Assembly (NCBI GenBank): GCA_001939145.1
Contig: LSRX01000261.1
Location: 265,540-329,539 of the forward strand
Source: Symbiodinium microadriaticum
Lineage: Eukaryota > Sar > Dinophyceae > Suessiales > Symbiodiniaceae
Reading direction: 5' to 3'
DNA: 64,000 bases
Shown: positions 44,127-54,877 of the stretch, in pieces
Position numbering within the stretch: the first letter of the stretch is position 1
How the letters are laid out: every line of letters starts with the position of its first letter
Program-made: the position numbers and the translations under genes
The notes under the pieces: model-generated
The model's database searches: none
Told to the model about the DNA's origin: nothing
The model's input: only the letters and a program-made list of their open reading frames with translations

Positions 44127-44500
44127 ATATATATATATCATGTTATGTTATATTATATTGTGCTTCGTTATACTCGAAACTAATTCTTCACCAAAATTGT
44201 CCTATACTAACTTTAATCAAAAATATATTCGTGTTTTTATTCATACTATAACAATGCTATATTGATTCTCTTATATATTCTTATAATATCTTATATTATA
44301 ATATATCATATCACATCATGTTGTTTTCTATTTTCATATACTATACTATAATCTATCACGATATACTACATTCTACTACATTATGCAGTATTAAATAAAG
44401 CAAATGATGTATAAAAAACAAAAAGTGTGACGTAATCCAACACAATACAATCAAATGTAAAATAAAATATATAATGATTTCATTGTCACACGAGCATAGC
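43600..44500. repeat. AT-rich repeats with a 117-bp direct duplication
   Basis: ATAGA/ATAAT repeats 43605-43760; TA runs 43930-43959 and 44090-44140. The stretch 43843-43959 is repeated at 43998-44114; a single N at 43960 lies just after the first copy. No gene seen. Confidence 0.85.
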
Positions 44501-44526
44501 AGGAGGAAGGACGCGAAAGTTCCACC

Positions 44527-44968
44527 CCTAAAGCTGCGCAAAGCCTCGTTGACCGCCACGGGCATGTCGGCAAGGGGTTCGTCGTCCTTTGCTGATGTTG
44601 TATCCAGAATGGGCACAATTGCATAGCTACATCGCCAAGGCACTCGGGTGCTGAAGAACTTGCTGCTACCTGCAAGTTCGAGATCGGGTTGGTATAGCTG
44701 GCTGAAGACAGATCGGCACAGGTGATTTTCGGAACATCCTCCTTCAAACCAAACGACGAACAGTGCAAGGAGCAGCCTGAGAAGAAGTTTATGAGAGCAC
44801 TGCCCGACCAGGTGTGCCTGGCACCGCAATGTCGGCACTTGCTGGCAGCATGGCTTCCGGCTGAACCCAACGCCCTACTTCGGAATACTGTTCACAGAAC
44901 GACAAAGCGTTTTCTCCACGTCTTGGCAACATGAAGTCGCACACATCGAAAAGCTCGACATCGATAAG
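44527..44968 (-). CDS. three-exon minus-strand model, product not recognised
   Basis: 44818-44968: LIDVELFDVCDFMLPRRGEN then VGRWVQPEAMLPASADIAV, ending GCCAG before GCACAC (GC donor). 44670 to about 44735: LCRSVFSQLYQPDLELA, ending TTGCAG before GTAGCA. 44527-44650: after TTCTTCAG, TRVPWRCSYAIVPILDTTSA then DEPLADMPVAVNEALRSF. Each border pair fits. A hydrophobic stretch (LLLRLLLALFVVWF) lies between the first two and may be coding or intronic. Family not recognised. Confidence 0.5.
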
Positions 44969-45211
44969 CTCGACCACGCAACTCAAACCTTCGACTCATG
45001 AAGGAAAATCTGCGCAACATGGCAACCCCAAAGCACAGGCCTCTTCTGCGCCCGCTGCCAATCCGCGGATGAGGGGGATGTACTTCCTGTGCCCCCGGGC
45101 GAACCATCACCTTGGCCAGCATGGAGGGCTTGGCACGTGCTGCAATGAAGTGTTGCGAGCTTCAGGCGTGAATCAGTCCCTGGTAACCTGTCTCAAGTTT
45201 AAGTTTGACAA

Positions 45212-45541
45212 GTGCTGGTGGCTTTGAAGACACTACCGCGGCTTTACGACTCGAAGTTTTGCAACATGGGTCCAAGTTCTGTCGGGGATCCGAGAAGAAC
45301 CCCGTCCCAAAGGCACAAGGCAGATCTTACAGATCCTGAAAACCCAAAGATGTCTGAGAACACCACGCATAACCGCCATCTCGACAGTACGCCTCAGGAG
45401 CTGCTGATTATGTTTGCTGCTGTTGCAATTCTGGCTGTTGATTTTGCGGTCATGGTTCTTAGTAGCACCACTAGTACTGTACGTTGCTACCACTACTGGC
45501 ACTACGACCACCTACCACGACTACTCCACGACTACCACTGA
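45212..45541 (+). CDS. candidate exon with a membrane segment
   Basis: The plus frame reads KADLTDPENPKMSENTTHNR, then a hydrophobic helix LLIMFAAVAILAVDFAVMVL near 45400-45460, before running into repeat-like CTAC sequence. Borders unclear. Confidence 0.3.
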   Translation: MLVALKTLPRLYDSKFCNMGPSSVGDPRRTPSQRHKADLTDPENPKMSENTTHNRHLDSTPQELLIMFAAVAILAVDFAVMVLSSTTSTVRCYHYWHYDHLPRLLHDYH

Positions 45542-45599
45542 CTACAACCGGCATCTACTCTTGCTCGTACTTCTCCGTTTCCTCCCCCTCCTCCGAGAC

Positions 45600-45665
45600 T
45601 CCTCCTCCTCCTCCTCCTCCTACTACTACTACTACTACTACCACCACTACTACCACTGCCACTAC
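45600..45665. repeat. (TCC)n and (TAC)n arrays
   Basis: Short CTC/CTA trinucleotide runs. Confidence 0.85.
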
Positions 45666-45929
45666 ATTACTACAATAATCAGTGACCATGCAGCTTCGGA
45701 CACATTCACTGTTTTTCTCACCTCCTCGCTGCTCGTTCGATGTACGGCCCACTATCCTTTGGTCCTACTGGGCCCAGTGCAGACCCTTCAGACATGTAAG
45801 CACCATGCACTATGACGGCTGAATGTCTTCACAAAGCTTGCTCAAGCCTACACGGCTGAAGCGATGATCATGATTATAGATGCAGTCGACCCTTCCCAAC
45901 CAACCCTCCTGCCTGCAGATGCATAATCA

Positions 45930-47425
45930 ATGACCATGCAGCTTTGGACACATTCATGTTTTTCTAGCAAGGCAAAGAGGCAGTGGGAGCCAATGGCGCA
46001 GAGCACGGGAGGTACGCCAGACAAGCAGACCCGAGCCATACTGCAGACCGCCACGAGGCTCCTGCTCAGGCACGAAAACGAGCTCGCCCGACTGACGGAC
46101 ACCAGCTTCATACTTTTCATCGATACTAGCAGCCACTCGTGCCTGCAAATGCTCAAGAATGCCGGCCAGCGGTGGTCGGAGCTCCATGTGCAGGGCAAGG
46201 TCACCATGCCTCTTCGAACCATGCTGCTGCTGGGGCTTTCGTGGCGCTGAAGAAGTCGATCGACGAGGTGAGGAGGGACGACGACCGCCTCACACGCTGC
46301 AAAGAAGCCGGGTGGCTTCAGGATGGAGCCATGGCCCTCAATCCTCAGTGGGTGTACTTCGGCTGGGACCCCAAGCTGAAGAAGCAGGTTGTGACGGAGC
46401 AGAAACCCCTCCCCACGAGCGAGCTCCTGTCGATGACGGACACGCTGGAATGCTACGTCATAAAGGAAGGGCAGAAAGGCAGCGGCGGACGAGATGCTCT
46501 CCCGCCTATCTGGAAATGCCTGCTGCAAGCTTCAAGGGTTCAGACTTCGCTCGGAGCGGGGAGCCAGGCAGCCTCTGGCGAAACTCCTCGAGCAGAAATT
46601 CCAGGAGATCTGCAACTGGAAGCAGAGGGCGAATTGGCGGGCTCGAGCGTCGACCTAGGTCGGTCGATTGCTCCTGTGCCTAGGGCGGCACGGGAATGGG
46701 CTCGCACAACGGCCAAGCTCTCCAATCCTACGGGGCAGAACCTGTGCTACGCAAACTCATGTTTTCAGACGTGGTACTGGATGAGTCAACTGGTGGACTC
46801 TGCCAGTCACATAGGCGGCCAAGTCAGGCCGGGCTACAAGTCGTTGTCGAAGGGGCAATTGGCACTTGCCCAGCTGCATCATATTTAGTGCCCTCTTCAG
46901 TCAATGGCACGAGATCCATCAGCAGCATGATGCAGGTGAATTCTGGCAGCACCTCGTGAAAGCTGCCCGACCGCCTGCTTTTGAGGCATCATGGGAAGCC
47001 AGACTCACTAACCCCCCTAGCACGGTTGATAGGGCCACCTTTGATAGTCCCATTATCCTTCAGCCGGGGATCACGCTTCAGAGCATGGTCGACACATGGC
47101 TATCCTAATTGCTAGATATCATGAAGATGGCTCGAAAGACAAGCGTTCCATTGCCGTCCAGCCTGGCACTCGCGTGCATTTGCCAACATTTTGCGCTGGC
47201 GAAGCAGCCGGCGTCACTGTAGGGAGTGCTGCCTACAGACTTGTCTGTGTCATCTTTCATCTTGGATCTACGGTTCATAGCGGTCACCATCAGGTTGCTA
47301 CAGGGATCCCTGGTGGAGTTGATTCAGAAGAGGGCTGGAGATTTCTGATCTGTAATGACAATAAGCTTCCTCACGAAGCTGGGCCCAGGGATCCAAGGAT
47401 CATTGCCACCAACAGCTATCTGTAG
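45930..47425 (+). pseudogene. dinoflagellate Copia-type element fragment with USP-like domain, frames broken
   Basis: One protein appears to pass through three frame changes. 45930-46230 reads LLLRHENELARLTDTSFILF and KVTMPLRTMLLLG. 46225-46885 (next frame) reads KKSIDEVRRDDDRLTRCKEA, then a ubiquitin-specific protease Cys box (GQNLCYANSCFQTWYWM, about 46735-46790). 46880-47100 (third frame) holds the QQHDAGEFWQHLV box. 47096-47425 returns to the second frame with the His box (RLVCVIFHLGSTVHSGHHQV) and ends at a stop after NSYL. Each change needs one inserted or lost base. The family match (retroelement polyprotein with a USP module, as in Symbiodinium genomes) is from memory of such proteins. 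A USP would remove ubiquitin; this copy looks dead unless the shifts are assembly errors. Confidence 0.6.
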
Positions 47426-47497
47426 GCCCCCTTCAAGAATAACAGCAGGCTCAGCCACAGCAGTTAGGTCTGTCAACCTCCGTGACGTCCTGCTTGC

Positions 47498-48073
47498 GTG
47501 CAACTCAACCGTTCCAAAATGCATGCCTTTCACACTTTTCGCTTTTGTCAGCCCTTTTGCAAAACCAGCAGATGCCAATCATTGACATGCTGCGACTTCC
47601 TGGAGACTGCCATCTCAAATTTCAGGGGAGGTAGCAAGCTTCATTTTCTCTGTCTCTCGTCGGGGCCTGAGTTGCAGTCGTTGTGGGCTTTTGAACTGGA
47701 GCAGTGCGGAATTGTTGCCAGGGAAGCTCAAGCTATGGCTGTAAAGGTCATAGAGCTGCCTAAGGATGTCTATCAGGATGCTCTAGAAACGTTTCTTCTC
47801 CTGGACTGTCTGCGCACTCTCTACCATGACGAATCTGGGGGCACTTTACCCAAGCCTCTTGGGCTCATGTCCCGGAATGATCTGCTGCTTATGGCGCAGC
47901 AGGCCCTCAGCCCAGAAACACGGAGCAAGCTGAGTGCATATGCAGACTCCATCGATCGGGATGTTGCTGCCAAGATGCACCCTGCCCGGCCATTGCCAGT
48001 GCATGGTCATGAATGGAGGCAACGCACCACTCTGGAGCGCCACTGGTCAAGTGCTGCTGGCGTTGGAGCATGA
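47498..48073 (+). CDS. open frame following the USP-like domain, product not recognised
   Basis: A 191-codon uninterrupted frame in the same phase as the last USP segment, after two stops at about 47465-47485. It reads KVIELPKDVYQDALETFLLL, then LRTLYHDESGGTLPKPLGLM and ALSPETRSKLSAYADSIDRD. It may be a further part of the same retroelement mosaic. Confidence 0.4.
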   Translation: MQLNRSKMHAFHTFRFCQPFCKTSRCQSLTCCDFLETAISNFRGGSKLHFLCLSSGPELQSLWAFELEQCGIVAREAQAMAVKVIELPKDVYQDALETFLLLDCLRTLYHDESGGTLPKPLGLMSRNDLLLMAQQALSPETRSKLSAYADSIDRDVAAKMHPARPLPVHGHEWRQRTTLERHWSSAAGVGA

Positions 48074-48691
48074 GAGAGAGGTGATCAGGTTGGGTTGCTC
48101 AACGTTATTCTTGTCTACATGCGGCGGAGCATCGTAATTGAAAAGTGCTGCAGTTGTTGTCCAGCTATGTTGTCCATGCAGGTGAGTCACAAAACAGTTC
48201 AGGAGCCGAGCTTTGTTCGGATGCGACATTGTGGCCCGACAGAACCCCTTGTGGGGTCCATGCCTGTAGGCGCCAACATGAAACTGGAAGCAGCAGTATC
48301 CATGCTTTGCATGCAGGAGTGACACGGCTTCTCCCTTCATGATGGAGGCGATCTCTGGATAGAGGGGGAGGGTTCTGACTACGTCGAGCATCAGGGCTCC
48401 CTCATCTCGGCAGATAGATACTCTCTTCAACTTCAGGCAGTGCGGTTCGATGCTCGTCGCCTTCTGCACATGGCATGCCCTTGGCAAAGCTTTGACCGGA
48501 TCACGCTGATTGCATATACAGTTGGCCAGTGGGAGCTCCTGCCCCAGTGGGCCATTGATTAACTGCTTGACCTGGGCTTTTTCCTGCCAGACTGTAAGCG
48601 TTGCACAGTTAGGACTGCCCCTAGGGAGGGCTGCCTGCCCTGTGCAATCAGGTGAACTGGCTTTTCCCCGTGCCTGCCTTGCCTCGCACAT
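48047..48691 (-). pseudogene. second retroelement-type domain, antisense to the USP mosaic
   Basis: A 214-codon minus-strand frame contains ALMLDVVRTLPLYPEIASIM, HAKHGYCCFQFHVGAYRHGP and NYDAPPHVDKNNVEQPNLIT. I recognise the order (variable lead, VRT-P, GAYxHG, then PHxDKNN and NLI-LS) from domains found N-terminal to reverse transcriptase in dinoflagellate transposon proteins. The HVDKNN segment recalls an iron-binding 2-oxoglutarate dioxygenase-like site. The expected continuation after NLITSLS (a GG-W segment) is absent, so the copy looks truncated. It overlaps the plus-strand frame tail-to-tail by 27 bp. Confidence 0.5.
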
Positions 48692-49107
48692 AATGCGTTT
48701 TTGGCATGCAGAGCTGGTCGGACTGACACTGTTGCTGATTTCATGAGCTTGCCTTCAGCATCGCTTTGCGATACTCAGGGATGCTCGCGCACAGTTGGCT
48801 ACAAGCATATCCGCTGCTGCTCTATGTGTGCTGAGACAAGGGGTCCTCAGCACAAAAAGAGTTGTGGGAGAAGGCAACTCCGATATGCAACTCTTCAACA
48901 CTCCGGTGATGATGGAGCTGCAAGGGCCTCCGGAATCACTTCTTGAGTGATCCACCTGGATGAGATGGACTAGTCCAAATTTTATTAGCAAGCTCCAGTA
49001 GTCTCGATTGAAGGGGGACCATCAAAAGAATGGTGCGGCTTATAGTCGCCGGACATCCTGTCTGTCCCTTCGTCAGACGCCTGGACTGTGTGCGAAACGT
49101 CGGCAAT

Positions 49108-49112
49108 GCAAA

Positions 49113-49172
<60 letters not shown>

Positions 49173-49187
49173 TACCACTACTACCAA

Positions 49188-49235
<48 letters not shown>

Positions 49236-49262
49236 CACCACCACCACCACCACCACCACGAC
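49108..49262. repeat. (CTA)n and (CCA)n arrays
   Basis: CTA 49108-49165 and 49190-49225, CCA 49225-49258. Long frames through it are repeat translations. Confidence 0.9.
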
Positions 49263-49399
49263 GAAAACGACGACTACTACTGCGACGACGACGACCACGA
49301 TGCACGACTGTGACTGCCACTACCAGTTGTGGTTGTTGTTGGTGTTGCTGCTGCTACTCGTTGTATTGCTTCACGATTTCGGGCCTAAGGGTTGCGCGT

Positions 49400-50518
49400 C
49401 TGCAATTACAGGGCCCAGCGCTTGAGAAGCCAGCTGGCTGACGGCTGACGGCCCAGCCCTTTACTGCCAAGGCTGCTGGGTTGGGTGCATAGAGTTTGGG
49501 CTTCGTGCAAGACTGCGCCGGAACAACTTGTTCTGACAGGAGACAACACAAGCACAAAGGCTGAAGTCTCTGCAGCCAACGAGTGGAACAACTAAGAACT
49601 AAGACATACCAGACTAGAACCATGGCAACCAGTTGTAGAACTTCAGGAAGCCGCATCAACAGCAAAGCGAAAAGCTGACACTCAGCCTTAAGCCCTCGGG
49701 TGCGGGCCGGGCCCCCTCCAACTGGAAGGGCATCGTCCTGGTGTGCGGTGACTTGTTGGGGGCTGGGCCTTAGGGTTTGGGGGCTTTTGTGTGTGGGCTA
49801 TGGGTCTACCATGCCCTCATGCTTCAACCTCTGAGTCTCAATGCCATAAACCCGACCTGAATAGGGTTCTGAAACTGCATACAGCCTGCTAGCTTGCATG
49901 CAATGCTGGCATTTGCGCTGGGACTCTTACGTAAATCTTCCTGAACCCCACCATTGACCTCCGTTGAGGCCGCACTCCAATCCAACTTCGACCCCCTGGC
50001 CGAATGCTACTGAGACCCTAGACACTGAACCCTGAACCCCTAGGCACCCAGATCCCAACCCCAACCCCAAAGCTCAAGAACACTGCACCCCAGACAGTGT
50101 CCCAGGTCCTCCGCTGCAGGCCGTGCGGCGCGCTCCGCGGGGCCACCTCCGCCGCTCAGGATCAAGGGTATAGTATAGGGTTTAGGGCATGTTTAAGTTT
50201 TAGGTTTGTTTGGGGGTGTTGGGGTGATAGGATTCCAGAATTCACTTTTTGGGGCGATGCTTCTGTTTCAGAAGTGCTTTTCCGTCTCTGTCCTCGCGCT
50301 CCTTGTTCCTCCCGCGCGCGCATTCGGCTCTGATTCGGGCTGAGGGCTTCCTCTCCCAGTTTCCCAAAAACCCTAAACCCTCAACCCTAAACCCTGGGTT
50401 CGGTTCGGGCTTCCAAGGCTTCAAGACTCTTTAGGGCCGTGGTCTGCACAGGGACTGGAAAGGTCGGCTCCGGAAACGCAATATATCACACGTCATGTAT
50501 AACATATCATATGATGTG

Positions 50519-50571
<53 letters not shown>

Positions 50572-50600
50572 TGTATGTATGTATGTATGTGTACACACAT
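49400..50600. other. telomere-like fragments and microsatellites, no gene assigned
   Basis: CCCTAAA- or TTTAGGG-like bits at 49760-49790, 50020-50060, 50170-50215 and 50365-50395; TA 50518-50545 and (GTAT)n 50545-50590. A minus island 50262-50345 (ECARGRNKEREDRDGKALLK) may be an exon but is flanked G-left and C-right, opposite to the usual arrangement here. Confidence 0.5.
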
Positions 50601-50631
50601 ACTTATACATGGGTTAAGGACGGTGCCCTCA

Positions 50632-50926
50632 AGGCATCACTGAGCTTCAGGCAGCAGGGGACGGCAAGAAGCTTGCACTGGGCCTGACGCAGGAGGCCCA
50701 GAGAAGCTCAAGAGCCCAGTCCAACAACAGTTGTCCCCAAGCCCCTGGAACCCCAAAAAAAAGCCCAAAAAACAAAACCCAAAACCTTGAATGACCTGAG
50801 TCAATCGGGGCCGGGGGCCTCAGTTCTGTGAGAGATGTGTGGACTTGCAGCTCTTTCGGCCTTCAGGTGGCTTTCCTCTTCGGCCTTCCCAAGGATCCCA
50901 TCTTCCGGTGGAACCGAGTCACTATG
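50632..50926 (+). CDS. two plus-strand exons, product not recognised
   Basis: 50632 to about 50760: after CTCAAG the frame reads ITELQAAGDGKKLALGLTQE and AQRSSRAQSNNSCPQAPG. 50867-50926: exactly 20 codons, VAFLFGLPKDPIFRWNRVTM, between CCTTCAG and GTATGTC. The second has consensus borders on both sides. The join is not proven. Confidence 0.5.
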
Positions 50927-51155
50927 GTATGTCTATGTCCTGCAATGAGCCCAGAGATCCCGGGGGACCTCAGGAAAGCCGCCCAAAATCCTAAAGCCAT
51001 GAAGTGTAGGACCTAAACCCTACAGTGCCAACCCTCAACAAACTGAAGCTCAACAGAACCTTACGCCCTTCTGCAGCAACCTCTCACACGCTCAACACTG
51101 TCCACACCAAAGCAGTATCCAATCCGCCTAGATGAAAAGCCCTTCGTCCCAGTGT

Positions 51156-51380
51156 CTAAACCTTCCACCCAAGCTTTCTTTTTGACCCTGGGCCAAGGCA
51201 AGGGCGACTCCGCCGAGTAGAAATTCTGCGACTGCGCCTGTCGGCTTCAGGAAACTTCAAAGTTTCGGGCGTGCGATCCCTTGGAATTTCGGCTGCCGCA
51301 AGGGTATCATGAGGGTTCCAAAAGGGGTTCTGCAAGGGTGCGATGAGGGCATAAGACAGAGGTTCCGGATTTGGGGCCAT
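51156..51380 (-). CDS. candidate terminal exon, strand uncertain
   Basis: Minus frame DRTPETLKFPEADRRSRRIS ends GSKRKLGWKV and a stop at 51156. A plus-strand reading of similar length exists. Confidence 0.3.
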   Translation of the reverse strand: MAPNPEPLSYALIAPLQNPFWNPHDTLAAAEIPRDRTPETLKFPEADRRSRRISTRRSRPCLGPGSKRKLGWKV

Positions 51381-51638
51381 TGGGGGTCTTGAAGTTTTGG
51401 GATTAGCGATTTTTTTTCAAAGTGCTATAGCCTCTTTACACTTTTTTTTGATTAGAGAGTTATTGGAGTCAAAGGGATTGGTTCCCAAGGTGCTGAGGCC
51501 GAGACATTCCTCTACAAATTCCGGTTTCGCGAGCTTGGGGCTGGTTCGAGGTTCATGGCTTGGGCGTAGGGACTGGTCGGGGGAGCCATCAACATGTTTA
51601 GGGTTTGGGGCTTGGGGTTTGGATGACAAGAACTATTC

Positions 51639-52283
51639 TCAGCGCCCACCCTCGAACGGAATGAATCCACAAACACATCCGACCCTGAACTCTGTAGCTA
51701 GTATAACCTGAACCTCCCCGACACTCGGACGAGATTGACACTTCCCCATGTCTTGCTCGCCACACGGTGCGCAGTGGATGCGCCCGGATCGTAACCGCAA
51801 ACCCAGCCTCGGTGCCATTGGATGAGCTGGCATCGCCCGACATGTCCTCAGCAGCTCATTGAAAGTCGCATCCAAGCTAAAAGGGGCCCCTGATGATAGA
51901 AGACTTGACATAGACTTGCAGTGCTGCATCTGCACACTACCACATCTACAGCGAAGACTGTGTCCCAGGCTGCAATCAAAGGGAGTCGTCACGCGTCCCA
52001 GGTGCACGGCATGGTAAACGACCAGACGTGCACTCATGCGATCATGCGACAGCTCCCTGCTTAAATAGCGACTTCTAGAAGTGTTGTTCTGCTCCCCAAA
52101 CTTAAAGAACTTACAATATAATTGATGCGGTGCTCCGGTACCTCGATTGTCTGGAATTGCTGCACTGCGCTCCCGTTTTGGATTGGGTGCTGTCGTGCTA
52201 AACTGGGCCTCAGTTGTGACACCTTGTAGCGTCAGAAGGCTTGTATCGGTCATTATCGGTCCAGCCAAACTCTGACCATACAC
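51639..52283 (-). CDS. 214-codon ORF, product not recognised
   Basis: A complete frame from ATG 52283 (MYGQSLAGPIMTDTSLLTLQ) to a stop at 51639. It includes HLGRVTTPFDCSLGHSLRCR and APFSLDATFNELLRTCRAMP. Long for this AT/GC-mixed region and free of repeats, so a single-exon gene is plausible, but no family or domain was recognised and Cys/Ser are frequent. Confidence 0.4.
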   Translation of the reverse strand: MYGQSLAGPIMTDTSLLTLQGVTTEAQFSTTAPNPKRERSAAIPDNRGTGAPHQLYCKFFKFGEQNNTSRSRYLSRELSHDRMSARLVVYHAVHLGRVTTPFDCSLGHSLRCRCGSVQMQHCKSMSSLLSSGAPFSLDATFNELLRTCRAMPAHPMAPRLGLRLRSGRIHCAPCGEQDMGKCQSRPSVGEVQVILATEFRVGCVCGFIPFEGGR

Positions 52284-52446
52284 TGTTCCGTCCTACGACA
52301 TAATCAAACATCAAGACCTCCTCCCTTTCGCGTGAGTAAGCAATCATAGGCCAGCATGACTGCAGGCTTGGGCCATGGCCAGCAGGGGCACGGCCGGGAA
52401 GGGACAGGACCACTGTCGCACAAGTTCAGGATTCGTTGTGGGAATC

Positions 52447-52573
52447 AACCAGAGTCCGGGCAGCGGCTTCGCCTCCCCGAAGAAGCGAAAAAGCCAAGCC
52501 TCGTGTGCCTGGAACACAGCGCCGTCCTGGGGGTGTCCTTCGAGAACCGGAAGGCGTGTGCCAAATCCTGCTC
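52447..52573 (+). CDS. candidate exon, frame uncertain
   Basis: An AACCAG to GCTCAG island open in all three plus frames. The most protein-like reading is RLRLPEEAKKPSLVCLEHSA followed by GVSFENRKACAKSC. Confidence 0.3.
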
Positions 52574-53093
52574 AGGGTGGACTAGAGCTGACTAGGAATG
52601 AGCTGTAAAAGGGTATCATGAGTCTTTAGAGTGCACGTGGAAGCGATCAGGACAGGAATAGACGTGACACCAAGTTGCGTTGAAGTGATTCTCAGGGTGC
52701 AAACTCGCCATCGGGAACTCAAACGCGACTTCAAAGATCCCACGACGAGCCTGCGAACCCAGTTCGAAGTTCAAGTGCAGCGAAGACAGCCTGAGGTCAT
52801 GCTGAGATCAACTGGTTAAGGGGCCCTCTTGAACTCTTGCTTGAACATCCCCGAGATTCCAGCAGGCAGCCGGCGAGATTTCGGTGGGGGATTCAGCAAC
52901 AGCCGTCGAGACCCAGAAGCCAACACATCTCGGAATCTTCAGCCAGGCCGCTTCAGCGGCGCCACACTTGCCGGGAAACTGGGAAGGAGGGCACCAGCAT
53001 CCAACGGCCTCTCCGCAATCACGATGCATAGCAACAGCAGGAGCAGGAGTAGCAGCAGCAGGCGGAGTGCGAGGACTAGTATCTAGTAGTACT

Positions 53094-53094
<1 letters not shown>

Positions 53095-53154
<60 letters not shown>

Positions 53155-53175
53155 GCAGCAGCCGCAGCGGCAGCN
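53095..53175. repeat. (AGC)n array ending in a single N
   Basis: About 25 AGC units, with an N at 53175 exactly where the hexamer array begins. Confidence 0.95.
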
Positions 53176-53853
53176 GTAGGTGTAGGTGTAGGTGTAGGTG
53201 TAGGTGTAGGTGTAGGTGTAGGTGTAGGTGTAGGTGTAGGTGTAGGTGTAGGTGTAGGTGTAGGTGTAGGTGTAGGTGTAGGTGTAGGTGTAGGTGTAGG
53301 TGTAGGTGTAGGTGTAGGTGTAGGTGTAGGTGTAGGTGTAGGTGTAGGTGTAGGTGTAGGTGTAGGTGTAGGTGTAGGTGTAGGTGTAGGTGTAGGTGTA
53401 GGTGTAGGTGTAGGTGTAGGTGTAGGTGTAGGTGTAGGTGTAGGTGTAGGTGTAGGTGTAGGTGTAGGTGTAGGTGTAGGTGTAGGTGTAGGTGTAGGTG
53501 TAGGTGTAGGTGTAGGTGTAGGTGTAGGTGTAGGTGTAGGTGTAGGTGTAGGTGTAGGTGTAGGTGTAGGTGTAGGTGTAGGTGTAGGTGTAGGTGTAGG
53601 TGTAGGTGTAGGTGTAGGTGTAGGTGTAGGTGTAGGTGTAGGTGTAGGTGTAGGTGTAGGTGTAGGTGTAGGTGTAGGTGTAGGTGTAGGTGTAGGTGTA
53701 GGTGTAGGTGTAGGTGTAGGTGTAGGTGTAGGTGTAGGTGTAGGTGTAGGTGTAGGTGTAGGTGTAGGTGTAGGTGTAGGTGTAGGTGTAGGTGTAGGTG
53801 TAGGTGTAGGTGTAGGTGTAGGTGTAGGTGTAGGTGTAGGTGTAGGTGTAGGT
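53176..53853. repeat. perfect (GTAGGT)n hexanucleotide array, about 112 copies
   Basis: Some 675 bp without a visible substitution. It reads as poly(Thr-Pro), poly(Cys-Arg) or poly(Val-Gly) depending on the frame, so the long frames here are not evidence of a gene. Confidence 0.97.
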
Positions 53854-53995
53854 GCAGGAGTAGGAGTAGGAGTAGGAGTAGGAGTAGGAGTAGGAGTAGG
53901 AGGAGTAGGAGTAGGAGTAGGAGTAGGAGTAGGAGGAGTAGGAGTAGGAGTAGGAGGAGTAGGAGTAGGAGTAGGAGTAGTAGCAGCAGCAGCAG
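53854..53995. repeat. (GGAGTA)n array with GGA interruptions, then (AGC)n
   Basis: Degenerate hexamer related to the preceding array; three-base slips at 53900, 53934 and 53955. Confidence 0.9.
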
Positions 53996-54502
53996 CAGCA
54001 GGAGCAGGAGTAGTTGTTGTTGCAGTCGTAGTTGTAGGTGGTCTTATTGTAGCATCAGTAGTTCCAGTAGCACCAATAATACAAGTAGTACCAGAAGTAC
54101 CGGTAGTCCAACAGCACAAGTAGTACCAGCAGCACCCAGCAGTAGCGGTAGTACCAGTGGCGGTACCAGTACTACCAACAGTACCCATAATATGTACCCA
54201 TATCAGCACTGGTTAGCGGAAATAGCTGTACCAACAATAAAGTGAAATGAGCAGCAGCAGCAGCACCAGCCTCCTCTCAGCCTGTAGTTCCAAGCAGAAA
54301 GCGCTTTCGCCCGGCACATCCTTTGACCAGAGGGTTGAGTCGAAGCTGCCTCAGTGAGGGTCTGACGCTTTGGGTTAGGGCGGTTAGGGACTGCTGTTTT
54401 GCGGTTTAGGTTTTGGTTTAGTTCTTGGGTCTCGGGCTTCCGGTTTGGGGCGTAGGGCGTCGGGCTCAGAATTTAAGGTTCGCGAGCGGTTGATCAGCCC
54501 GA

Positions 54503-54877
54503 ATGCGGGATTCAGAGAAGTCCCGTCAAAGGTTGCTCAAACATTGCCCCCTTTGTGAGCTTTGTCAACGAAACCGGGCTTGCACGGCCACTACTGTACT
54601 CCCAGTACCTTCCATCACCACCGCAGCAAGAAGCAGAAGAGACCAATTAAACACATCTTGTTTCGGTTGGTTGCTTCCTGATGCGTTGATCAACCCCTAC
54701 GATCGGCAGCCTAGTTTCGATGCCTGGTTAGTTCACGAAGTCTACAACGATGAATACAGAGGCAATTTGTTTCATTGCTATGTGCATCATGTTGTGACGC
54801 TTCGCTGCGTGTGCCGCAGCGTTCTGTTAACGCTCTTCTGCTGCTTGGCGTCCCGCGATCCTGCACATCATTGTTGA
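54503..54877 (+). CDS. candidate 124-codon ORF, product not recognised
   Basis: ATG 54503 to a stop at 54875-54877; includes RLLKHCPLCELCQRNRACTA and PSFDAWLVHEVYNDEYRGNL. Cys/His pairs are present but do not form a clear zinc-finger spacing. Confidence 0.3.
   Translation: MRDSEKSRQRLLKHCPLCELCQRNRACTATTVLPVPSITTAARSRRDQLNTSCFGWLLPDALINPYDRQPSFDAWLVHEVYNDEYRGNLFHCYVHHVVTLRCVCRSVLLTLFCCLASRDPAHHC

Noticed and set aside
45848..46528. 226-codon minus frame
   Set aside because: Antisense shadow of the retroelement/USP region, which has recognisable motifs on the plus strand.
53076..54245. Long open frames of 377 and 453 codons
   Set aside because: They are translations of the AGC and GTAGGT arrays (poly Thr-Pro or Cys-Arg) with no unique domain.
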